Source of the DNA: Candidatus Poribacteria bacterium
GTDB lineage: Bacteria > Poribacteria > WGA-4E > JAJDTR01
Direction: 5' to 3'
Assembly: GCA_022827055.1 (NCBI GenBank)
Contig: JAJDTR010000097.1
Span: 1-64,000, forward strand
Length of the DNA: 64,000 nt
A model generated the notes under the pieces. That model had not been told where the DNA came from and ran no database searches. It worked only from the letters and a program-made list of their open reading frames with translations. Within the stretch, counting starts at the first letter, position 1, and every line of letters starts with the position of its first letter. The translations under genes were made by a program, and so were the position numbers. Below are positions 46,230 through 53,234 of this stretch, one piece after another.

Positions 46230-47213
46230 TTAATGCCGGTCTTGCAACAGTCTATCTACTTCGTCGTAAAACGCACGTAACCGAGGATCGTTAGGTTTGA
46301 TGTCGAGTGTTTTCACTCGTACCCGACGCCCGGCTTGGATTGCAGAGTGATCAAACGGCGTTTCGCCCGTCGCGTCAAACATGTTGCGAATTTGCTCTAG
46401 CCGGACCTTTAGAACACTCAAATCAATATTGAACAATGCCTTAAGTTCCGTGACACGCGGCTCTGGATAGTTGATGTAGAACGGCGGCGCAGGATTGTCA
46501 AGGTGAGTGAAATAGTACTTAATCGCCTCGTCGCAACTTTGCGGGTTAAACGACCATTCGCCGATGATAAACCGGCTATTCAACGCGTATTGCGTTGCAA
46601 CGCGAAGTTCTGTGAAGTCGTTGTAATCGACATCCAACTCATCCAGCGCTGCGCTAAGTTCACGGAAGTCGTTCTCCTCCGAACTCATCTCGGCAGCAAA
46701 CGGCAATTCGCGGGTGCTCCAGTAATGATCGAGTAGTCCTAGCCTCTCACTCAGGCGGTACAAATCGAGCCCGAACAAGACTTCAAGCCCCTTAACGCGT
46801 GTCTCGGTATGCTTGAGGTAGATTTCCGGTAGGGGATCGTCAATATGCGTGAAATGATACACAATCGCCCGGTCCAAGCGGCGGCGCAGCTCCTGGGTTA
46901 AGGAATCCCAATGCGCTGGGGTGCCGATTAAACCTGTCCTGCTAACTCCTTCCGCCAAACAGGCTGCACCCGGCTTGTGAGCGAAATGCGCTATCCTCAA
47001 ATCACCTTGCTTCAAAATCAATTCGTTTTCGCACTCAGGACAGGAATATTTCTGCCCCTCTGTTGCATATTGAGGTAAACAGGGGACCTTGGCTTCAGTG
47101 TAAGCATAAGGCACGGTTGCAGGGCGGGCACATGCTTTAGAGCAAAATTTCTGAATATTATAATCCGTTTCGAAATACCGAGAGCATTCCACACATCTCA
47201 TGCCGTAATACAT
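46230..47213 (-). CDS. CoiA-like Zn-finger protein with an internal duplication
   Basis: A 327-residue protein. The N-terminus has CVEC...CSKAC (7-28) and a second zinc finger CPECENELILKQGDLRIAHFAHK (58-80), the pattern of the N-terminal domain of the competence protein CoiA and related nuclease-like proteins. The rest holds two copies of a domain of about 60 residues (about 114-172 and 228-287; shared D-x-AI-x-Y-x-FTH-x-D-x-P, RV-x-x-L-x-x-LF-x-[LI]-DL, E-x-PF). The CoiA nuclease domain itself is not recognisable. It starts 28 bases after the HNH remnant. Role unknown; a DNA-linked function is suggested by the finger. Confidence 0.55.
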   Translation of the reverse strand: MYYGMRCVECSRYFETDYNIQKFCSKACARPATVPYAYTEAKVPCLPQYATEGQKYSCPECENELILKQGDLRIAHFAHKPGAACLAEGVSRTGLIGTPAHWDSLTQELRRRLDRAIVYHFTHIDDPLPEIYLKHTETRVKGLEVLFGLDLYRLSERLGLLDHYWSTRELPFAAEMSSEENDFRELSAALDELDVDYNDFTELRVATQYALNSRFIIGEWSFNPQSCDEAIKYYFTHLDNPAPPFYINYPEPRVTELKALFNIDLSVLKVRLEQIRNMFDATGETPFDHSAIQAGRRVRVKTLDIKPNDPRLRAFYDEVDRLLQDRH

Positions 47214-47240
47214 TTTGCGCTCCTATCAACCTGAGTGAAG

Positions 47241-47454
47241 CTATGTGTGACAGTGACTGCAAACGGCTGTGAGATCTGTATCTCTTCCCCGACCGAAGCC
47301 TCTGTACCTTTCATGATGCACGTGCGCCGCAGCGTCGGCATTGTCCGCCCGCCTTCCATATGATGCGTTTGCGCTTTTCTTTCCAGTGTTCGGTCTCCAG
47401 GTAGGCCCGATAGCGCAATTGACGCCTCCATTTTGGCATACTCCGATACTCCAT
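47241..47454 (-). pseudogene. HNH endonuclease gene with a frameshift
   Basis: From the ATG at 47454 (AAGGATT ahead) the frame reads MPKWRRQLRYRAYLETEHWK and then RIIWKAGGQCRRCG. After CRRCG the sequence continues as HVHHERYRGFGRGRDTDL and VCSHCHT only in another frame (shift at about 47325). Together these give a small HNH nuclease: first cysteine pair, the HVHH active-site segment, second C-x-x-C. A few bases are missing at the junction. Either a decayed gene or a sequencing error; the motif order leaves little doubt about the family. Confidence 0.65.
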
Positions 47455-47796
47455 AATCCTTGCTCCCTTGTTCTTTTTCATGATGAAGAATGGGCAAGTT
47501 TTCTTTCTTCACTTACGGTATTCCAGATCTTTCTTGGTGCAAGGTTGTTGCCGTTCCACGTGTTCTCAACGGGCTTGTTTTTGAGCCACCTCTATGCATT
47601 CAAATGCCGGGGGGATTACTGTTTTCATGTGAGTGGCGCGTGAAGATGTCCAAGACATCGCTTGGTGCCCTTGACACGTCGCTAGTCCAGCATCCAAATT
47701 CGGCATGCGTGTTGACTCCCTAAATCCATTCCTTCATGTGTGAGGGAATGTAGTTCATCAGGGGTATTTCGATAAATGCCAAAGATTATCAAACGC
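47455..47796. other. Non-coding stretch, probable deletion scar
   Basis: About 340 bases between the HNH gene and the restriction-enzyme remnant. All six frames were looked at on the minus strand without finding a continuation of the restriction enzyme. Short open frames (for example on the minus strand at 47682-47903) have no recognisable pattern. Confidence 0.45.
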
Positions 47797-47949
47797 TCAC
47801 GAACCTTCCGATGCGACGACATACCCAGCCGGACGGCGTCCCTCCGAGAGCGAGAAGGTACGGCGTTCACGGTTATAGCTCCAGTGCCTCGCTGGTTCCT
47901 CATAGGGGGAATTGATGATTAAGCGATCGATAGACTTTTGTTCCATCAT
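47797..47949 (-). pseudogene. N-terminal remnant of a BPTD_3080-type restriction endonuclease
   Basis: Fifty codons from the ATG at 47949 read SIDRLIINSPYEEPARHW, then TFSLSEGRRPAGYVVASEG and a TGA. This is the N-terminal signature of the BPTD_3080 family of type III-like restriction enzymes (about 1000 residues), here cut off. Its ATG overlaps the TGA of the three-Cys-motif gene (ATGA), so it was originally translated in the same operon. Confidence 0.7.
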
Positions 47950-48659
47950 ATTCGTTCCGGCATCTGATCCCATGTTCTTTTATCCAGTATTCTTCCCGTT
48001 TTCTTCTTGAACACGCCGCCCCACTGCTTGAAGAAGAATGGCACACGATGCTGAAGACAGTTGTCGCGAATCTCTCGCACCCAATTAGGTTGCATTGGTC
48101 GTGCCCCAGGCCCGGATTCGCCACCAACGATTACCCAGTCGATTCCACTCAACTGTATCCTCGGCAAGGGACCGAGCAGCGGTTCGAGCGACAGAAACTT
48201 TGTTCGGGCACCGGTTTCTTTGAGCGGCGCCAATCGCCCAAGCCACTTCTCCGATTCGATGCTTGTACCCAGCCAGATGTTCGGCGTCCAATTCAGTCTT
48301 CCACCTATTTGGGCGACTCGACTCGGCCGCTTGGTGAGTACCTGAAACGTATGTTGACGTGTCGTGTTCATAATTTCAAAAACCGACTCAATGAACGTCG
48401 TCGGCACCGACTTGTGGAATAGGTCGGACATGGAATTGACGAAGACGAGGCGCGGTTTGCGCCATTTCAGAGGATGTTCGAGCGCAGATTCGTGAACGGT
48501 GATTGAAAAGCCGTCGCTGTACTTATCAACTCCCATGGCTCGGAGCCTCATGGACATTCGCTCGGCATAGCAGAATTTACACCCGTGACTGATTTTGGTG
48601 CAGCCTGTCACGGGATTCCAAGTGGTTTCGGTCCATTCGATTGAGGAGTTTGTAGACAT
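47946..48659 (-). CDS. Three-Cys-motif protein, phage Gp37/Gp68-like (DUF5131)
   Basis: A 237-residue protein beginning [30 protein letters not shown], the three-cysteine radical-SAM-like motif of the DUF5131 family. Later segments [35 protein letters not shown] and [16 protein letters not shown] are also typical. Proteins of this family travel with TcmP on phages and in restriction-modification loci; the reaction is not established. TcmP is the gene upstream, separated by 124 bases of repeat sequence. The 3' end overlaps the restriction-enzyme remnant. Confidence 0.88.
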   Translation of the reverse strand: MSTNSSIEWTETTWNPVTGCTKISHGCKFCYAERMSMRLRAMGVDKYSDGFSITVHESALEHPLKWRKPRLVFVNSMSDLFHKSVPTTFIESVFEIMNTTRQHTFQVLTKRPSRVAQIGGRLNWTPNIWLGTSIESEKWLGRLAPLKETGARTKFLSLEPLLGPLPRIQLSGIDWVIVGGESGPGARPMQPNWVREIRDNCLQHRVPFFFKQWGGVFKKKTGRILDKRTWDQMPERI

Positions 48660-48783
48660 GGATTTCTATCGCGCGGGATTTGCTATCGCCCTAACTATGG
48701 GATTTACTATGGGATTTCTATCGCGCTCCCAATCCGGTTGCTTGATCCTTCGCTATTCACTCAGTTGATCGTTCGGTTGAAGG
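48660..48783. repeat. Degenerate GGGATTTCTATCGCG repeat array between coupled genes
   Basis: Contains GGATTTCTATCGCGCG, GGATTTGCTATCGCC, GGGATTTACTATGG and GGGATTTCTATCGCGC in succession, followed by TTGATCCTTCGCTATTCACT. Related but degenerate sequences lie near 7.2, 14.9, 18.7, 32.8, 44.46, 50.08 and 52.27 kb. It separates tcmP from its partner gene. Confidence 0.6.
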
Positions 48784-49629
48784 CTAGATACGCTCTAAGA
48801 TATGCTTTGCGATGCGTTTGGCAGGTGTGATTCCGCTTGGATTGCCAACACAAAACAGAAACTCAAACAATGCAGAATTCTTGGAATTCTTCAGTGTCCG
48901 TGATTTGGAGAGGAATCTATCCTGAAATAAGGATTCTAGCTTGCTTTTATAGATGTCAATTAGGCCGTTAACCCCAGAAGCCCTTTCATGCTCGACGGTG
49001 CCAAACAAGTTCAACTGCGGTGATATCTGGTATAGGTTGCGCCAACTCTCGTCCCCGAAGACTATTGTGAGCCGTTTTGCCCAACCCGGCCTGATGTCGT
49101 CAGGCTTTTTTGACCTGGGTAACATTCGTGCTACTGCATATGTTGGAAATAGAATCCAAGTATCCAAGGCATTAAAACTTGCAATTGTTTCGATTGTTGA
49201 CCATTGAACCTGCGTGGCAAATGGATCGAGAAATAGAACGCCACGGTATTTACGCCAATCTTTGTGCAGGTTTTTCAGGTAGTCGTTAGAATCGACATTT
49301 TCAATCTGGATGTCTCGGTAGGAATGTTTTTGCCTTAGGTTCTCTAACTCAAGGCAGCGGCTCTGATCTTTCTCAATAAAGATGAGCTTATCAAACGCCC
49401 TGTCAGTTATTCCGACAGCTCTGGCTGCCGACCCATGTATAAAGTCTTCGGCATCTTTGTCTTGGGATTCCACGTAACCTGTACCGGCGAAGGCGTCAAT
49501 ATATATCAGTTTGAACGGCTTGTTTTTCAGCGCTGTAGTGTAGGCGTCGATATATCTTTCTAGGATTTCTAATTTCTTCTCAGTCCACGATCCGCCGAAG
49601 GTGGTCCCGGGTTCGGAGATTTGGTTCAC
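48784..49629 (-). CDS. tcmP: Three-Cys-motif partner protein TcmP
   Basis: A 281-residue protein: FGGSWTEKKLEILERYIDAYTTALKNK, then KLIYIDAFAGTGYVES and IFIEKDQSRCLELENLR, a SAM-methyltransferase-like Rossmann start, and GVLFLDPFATQVQW with a DPF/DPPY-like position. This is the TcmP family defined by its pairing with three-Cys-motif proteins. It starts with GTG and overlaps the stop of the methylase remnant by four bases (GTGA). Function unknown; a nucleic-acid or protein methyl transfer is possible from the fold. Confidence 0.88.
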   Translation of the reverse strand: MNQISEPGTTFGGSWTEKKLEILERYIDAYTTALKNKPFKLIYIDAFAGTGYVESQDKDAEDFIHGSAARAVGITDRAFDKLIFIEKDQSRCLELENLRQKHSYRDIQIENVDSNDYLKNLHKDWRKYRGVLFLDPFATQVQWSTIETIASFNALDTWILFPTYAVARMLPRSKKPDDIRPGWAKRLTIVFGDESWRNLYQISPQLNLFGTVEHERASGVNGLIDIYKSKLESLFQDRFLSKSRTLKNSKNSALFEFLFCVGNPSGITPAKRIAKHILERI

Positions 49630-49939
49630 AATCTTAACTCCACGATTTTCAGGCTTTCAATGCCGCGGTCATCCACAATCTTGACTGCTGCACGTTCATG
49701 CTTTCCAGAGGCGAACGGCAGGGAGACGGTACCACGGTAGGATTCGAATAGGTCTTGGTCGATTTCCGCCTTGAGATTGCTAACGAGGCGCTCCCAACCG
49801 TCATCCGAAACCCCCAAAGGGAAGAACACCTGTCGGGAATCTGGGTGCGTCCTTCATAGTCGGGATCAAGCGTCCACGCGGCAATTCTATAGGTGCCGCC
49901 GGTTTCCAAGTCTCCGCTCTTGGTGTTGTCGGGCAACAG
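49626..49939 (-). pseudogene. C-terminal remnant of a DNA adenine methylase, frameshifted
   Basis: Reads LLPDNTKSGDLETGGTYRIA and TLDPDYEGRTQIP in one frame, then RQVFFPLGVSDDGW, AEIDQDLFESYRGTVSLPF and VKIVDDRGIESLKIVEL in the next. The switch is explained by one missing C in the CCC run near 49833-49838. The text matches the C-terminal domain of type III-like site-specific DNA methylases. Upstream of 49939 there is a stop after two codons, so about 90 percent of the gene is gone. It ends coupled to tcmP. Confidence 0.7.
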
Positions 49940-50159
49940 TTAAACGTAACGAACAGATGAATGATACTATACACACATAAAGGTGTCAACCTAAAACACG
50001 CAAGTTATCACGATTTAGGTCACAATTTCAAGCTATTGTGGCGTCATGACGCGTCCGTGGCAGATAATTGCAATGGGGATTCTATCGCACCAGGATCTCT
50101 ATTACCCTTGCGAGTCGCTCAGGTGACTCTATTCGGCGGTATGGTCCCTCCAATGTCTT

Positions 50160-51026
50160 TTACCACGGCATCGCTCGGTTCGTATGCTTTCGCCCAATCT
50201 CTGCGGTTTCCTCGCCAGCGGACAATATTTTTACGCCTTCGTCAATCCTCTGGGCGACATTTTCCGGGTTAGCGCCGTCAAGAAACGCGACGTTTGCAGA
50301 CTCACAGGCATTCTTCACTCGCGCCTGCGCACCCGCCATCTCCTCCGTGTAAGGCGGGTCATGAGCGTCAGGCAGACCGAACGGAAATCCCATATCCCCG
50401 GGCCCCCATTCAGCGAACGCGATGCCGGGCACGCCCGCGCTGGCTTCTGCATTTTCAAGCGCGCGTCTGTTTTCAATCTTCAGTCCGAGCATGAGTTCGC
50501 CTTCCGGGTTAAGCGGCCAGACATCCGCTTTGGCCTGATATTCCTGACCCGTCATTCCCCAAATGGATGCGGCGTTTCCCTGCCCGCCGTTACCACGCCG
50601 TCCCTGTCCCAATCCCTCTCCGACGCCAACCGACTGGAACGGATAGCGCGCTGCCTCGACGAATGCTCTGACCGCCCCCGGATCCTCGGCATGGCAGAGT
50701 AGTATGCCGTGCACGCCGCAGGCGAGAACCTGTTTAACCATCCAAGCATTTGCACGCATTACGCTTTCATTCGTTCCTTCCGCCGGCAGCGTGGTAATCA
50801 CAGTCGGTGTGCGATGACCGCTCCGCGTGGGACCGCCCTCTACGAGACCGTACATAAACTGATGAAGTCCGGGGACATTGTAAAGCCCGTGTTCCATCTC
50901 GACCATGAGATAGTCCGCCCACGTTTGTGCGGCTTCGACGCCAGCTTCGTAACTTAACGCGTTCAGTCCTGTGTAATAGATTGGCTGCCCCTCTTGAAGC
51001 AGTTCGATTGCCCTATTTACTCTCAT
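50160..51026 (-). CDS. HpcH/HpaI-family aldolase (first)
   Basis: A 288-residue metal-dependent class II aldolase of the 2-keto-3-deoxy sugar acid / HpaI type. ADYLMVEMEHGLYNV holds the metal-near glutamate, LMLGLKIENRRALEN the second and GIAFAEWGPGDMGFPFG the aspartate-binding loop. AAAGGCGG precedes the ATG at 51026, preferred over the open frame to 51113. The central GEGLGQGRRGNGGQGN insertion is unusually glycine-rich. Substrate unknown. Confidence 0.82.
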   Translation of the reverse strand: MRVNRAIELLQEGQPIYYTGLNALSYEAGVEAAQTWADYLMVEMEHGLYNVPGLHQFMYGLVEGGPTRSGHRTPTVITTLPAEGTNESVMRANAWMVKQVLACGVHGILLCHAEDPGAVRAFVEAARYPFQSVGVGEGLGQGRRGNGGQGNAASIWGMTGQEYQAKADVWPLNPEGELMLGLKIENRRALENAEASAGVPGIAFAEWGPGDMGFPFGLPDAHDPPYTEEMAGAQARVKNACESANVAFLDGANPENVAQRIDEGVKILSAGEETAEIGRKHTNRAMPW

Positions 51027-51109
51027 TATTCCGCCTTTCAATTGATGATTCGGGGAGTCAAATTCTTTGTCAGGTTCGCAAGGATTTTTTCTACTGGCGA
51101 TGTCGGTGT

Positions 51110-51937
51110 TCAAAAGAAGGGATTGTGCGCCTTTTCCTCACCAACCGTGGTCGATGGACCGTGTCCGGGAAAAAGTCTCACCTCGTCCGGAAGCGAGAGC
51201 AGGTGGTTCCGAACGCTCGTAATCTCGTCTTGGTAGGAGATTTTTGGTCCGCCGACCGAGCCCGCAAAAATCGCATCCCCTACGGCTGCAACGGAGCCTG
51301 AGTAGAAGCTGCACCCTCCGGGGGTATGCCCCGGTGTATCAAGTGTCTTTACCGTAAGCTCCCCGACCGACACCTCGTCTCCATGATTGAGTGTGCGGAA
51401 CTGTTGAGAGCTGCGAGGTTTTGGCTCGTTCGCATGGATATACGTCGGGCAACTTGTCGCCTTTTCCAGTTCCGGTAAACCATCCGAATGATCGGCATGC
51501 GCATGCGTCAGCAGAATGACAGTCGGTTTGACGCCAATCTTTTTTATCCGTTCAAGGATAAGATTCGGATGGGCGGCGGTGTCAATAACAGCCGCTTGAT
51601 TGGTTGTTTTGCAAATTAACAGGTACGCGTTCACCGGATACCCTCCGACATCCCCGGAGATGCGCTCAACATGCCGCCTCTCATCAAGTTGCGCTGGAAC
51701 AGGACCCGGCGCCCAACGTTCCATGGCAATGTCAACCAGTTTACTTCCGTTAAGCCCCAACACTTCCGCAATCGCCCGAACCTGATCTTCCGTTGGTTTG
51801 AGCGTATACGCCTCCATTTGGGAGAGTTGAGCATCTGTTATACCAGCTTGGCTGGCGACCCGGCTCAGACTTAATCCATTGCCGCGACGCGCTTTGCCGA
51901 TGATGTCACCAAATTCGTCTTCAAGTTCATAAGCCAT
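51110..51937 (-). CDS. XRE helix-turn-helix fused to a metallo-beta-lactamase-fold hydrolase
   Basis: A 275-residue fusion. Residues about 5-70 are an XRE-type HTH (GLSLSRVASQAGITDAQLS, then DQVRAIAEVLGLN). Residues about 85-270 are a glyoxalase II-like metallo-hydrolase with the canonical THAHADHSDG metal site, DTPGHTPGGCSFY, VGDAIFAGSVGG and LFPGHGPSTTVGEE. The fusion suggests a DNA-bound enzyme that senses or hydrolyses a small thioester-like molecule. The ATG at 51937 begins the HTH; a longer frame to 52060 has no such support. The aldolase gene follows by 83 bases. Confidence 0.8.
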   Translation of the reverse strand: MAYELEDEFGDIIGKARRGNGLSLSRVASQAGITDAQLSQMEAYTLKPTEDQVRAIAEVLGLNGSKLVDIAMERWAPGPVPAQLDERRHVERISGDVGGYPVNAYLLICKTTNQAAVIDTAAHPNLILERIKKIGVKPTVILLTHAHADHSDGLPELEKATSCPTYIHANEPKPRSSQQFRTLNHGDEVSVGELTVKTLDTPGHTPGGCSFYSGSVAAVGDAIFAGSVGGPKISYQDEITSVRNHLLSLPDEVRLFPGHGPSTTVGEEKAHNPFF

Positions 51938-52349
51938 TGTCTGTATTCTCCTATAATATGATGGAAAATTAGTGTAACACGAAACGGTGCACAGCACTAG
52001 CGAAAAAAGCTGTACCCCGTCGAGCATCCGCCCTGCACAGCTTGTTAAGGCGCCGATCAAAAACGTAGTCTTTTCCTAGACTGAAGTCCGAACTTTTCTT
52101 TTCGTCGACTGCCTAACCGACGGAAGGCGAAGGTTGTTGCGTTACGCCGATGTTCTTGCGATGTCTTAATTCGCGCTTTTGTGTAAAACACGATTTCTGT
52201 TTCAATTTGACTTGTACAGCAATGTGAGGGCGCGAGTCGGAGTGGGGTTCTATCAAGCGAGCATTCCTATCGGATTTCGATCGCACTTGCTGTTGTTCGC
52301 TTGATTCACATAATCGGTTGATTGTTCGCCAGATCGTCTGCAGTTTTTA
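51938..52349. other. Intergenic region with dispersed repeat
   Basis: About 410 bases with no gene. Between 52243 and 52335 it carries a degenerate copy of the CTATCAAGCGAGC...CCTATCGG...GATTGTTCGCC dispersed repeat, directly adjoining the family A element. Confidence 0.5.
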
Positions 52350-52477
52350 GAGCCTGTTTGAAAAGTCCAAATCCGTCTTCGAGAGAGGTCATTTTGGGGT
52401 AAACGCCTTGAAAATCCGATGATTTTGACCCTCAAATGACCAAAAATGGCTTTGCCACCTACTTTTCAAACAGGCTC
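52350..52477. mobile_element. Miniature inverted-repeat element, family A, copy 2 (128 bp, intact ends)
   Basis: The ends GAGCCTGTTTGAAAAGT and ACTTTTCAAACAGGCTC are perfect 17-bp inverted repeats, flanked by TTA on both sides (52347-52349 and 52478-52480). This is the cleanest copy and defines the family's termini and its 3-bp TNA target duplication. The inside (GACCAAAAATGGC near the right end) matches copy 1 but lacks the GCCCCAGAGGGGC units. Confidence 0.85.
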
Positions 52478-52500
52478 TTAGGGGTTCGACCACACAAGTT

Positions 52501-52528
52501 TTGACAACAAAAAAGATTGGCATAATTC
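52501..52528 (+). promoter_or_regulatory. Possible promoter of the small gene at 52577
   Basis: A perfect TTGACA at 52501-52506 is followed by CATAATTC at 52521-52528. The spacing to CATAAT (14) is short and to TAATTC (16) leaves a poor -10, so the assignment is tentative. Confidence 0.35.
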
Positions 52529-52576
52529 ATGCAATACATTTCAACAACTTGAGAACATTAAGGAGGAAAATCAACC

Positions 52577-52813
52577 ATGAGACTTCAAAAATACCAAGAT
52601 TTGGTTTCAAGAATTTCCGCGGAACGCCGGGGAATCGCCACTAACGGACTCAAAGGGTATCAGCGTGAGAATGCTCTTTCCCGCCTGGAGGCTGCAAAAG
52701 CCGCTCTGTCCAATCTGAAAGTACAATTGAGCAACGGTCAATCGTTGGATCCTAAGGCCGAGGTGCTCCGCGCCGTTGCGCGGTTGGATACCGCGCCAAA
52801 GCCAACTATCTGA
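52577..52813 (+). CDS. Small helical protein with its own terminator
   Basis: A 78-residue protein, MRLQKYQDLVSRISAERRG, then GLKGYQRENALSRLEAAKAAL and RAVARLDTAPK. Predicted mostly alpha-helical with heptad-like leucines and basic residues. AAGGAGG lies 10 bases upstream of the ATG and a strong terminator follows 41 bases after the stop, so it looks like a well-expressed single-gene unit. No family recognised. Confidence 0.7.
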   Translation: MRLQKYQDLVSRISAERRGIATNGLKGYQRENALSRLEAAKAALSNLKVQLSNGQSLDPKAEVLRAVARLDTAPKPTI

Positions 52814-52853
52814 CACCGAGAAAACAGAAACATCTAACTGAAAATTCAGAGTA

Positions 52854-52901
52854 AGCACCATGTTGAAGACGCGCCTGCAACTTCGCATGGTGCTTTTTTT
52901 T
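52854..52901 (+). terminator. Rho-independent terminator
   Basis: AGCACCATG (52854-52862) and CATGGTGCT (52886-52894) form a perfect 9-bp stem and the plus strand ends with an uninterrupted run of eight T. It closes the small gene at 52577-52813. Confidence 0.88.
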
Positions 52902-53004
52902 GTAAACATTGTCCAGAATTTGGTCATTGTTGGTAGAGATACTGGACAGCCGAGACTGCCGAAAATGTAGCGGAATGATGAAATATCCCGTGGCAGACTT
53001 TAGA

Positions 53005-53033
53005 TTGATATCGAATAGGTTGTCTGTTATACT
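53005..53033 (+). promoter_or_regulatory. Sigma70-type promoter upstream of purL
   Basis: TTGATA (53005-53010) and TATACT (53028-53033) with a 17-base spacer. The resulting leader before the purL ATG would be about 195 bases; I could not recognise a known purine riboswitch in it. Confidence 0.6.
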
Positions 53034-53234
53034 AAACGTGTATATAAACGACAGTTGATAGTTGGCGGATTTGAGTCTTACAAATGCGTCAGGTGTAACT
53101 TCATGCTGTCACTATGGTCTCCGGTTCATGAGAAGTGTCGTGCCGCTATAACACTGTGTGGTGTTTTTGACCCTTTATATTTGATCCAACCATCCTGACC
53201 CCTGTATCCTGTGTGTCTCCCCTAAACGAACCGT

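Noticed and set aside
47682-47903. 73-codon minus-strand open frame
   Set aside because: It overlaps the restriction-enzyme remnant in another frame; the remnant frame has the clear family signature.
52478-52500. GGGGTTCGACC as a tRNA T-arm
   Set aside because: No cloverleaf can be built around it; it directly adjoins the end of a miniature element.
53034-53234. Purine riboswitch in the purL leader
   Set aside because: The conserved loop sequences of the purine aptamer could not be found.
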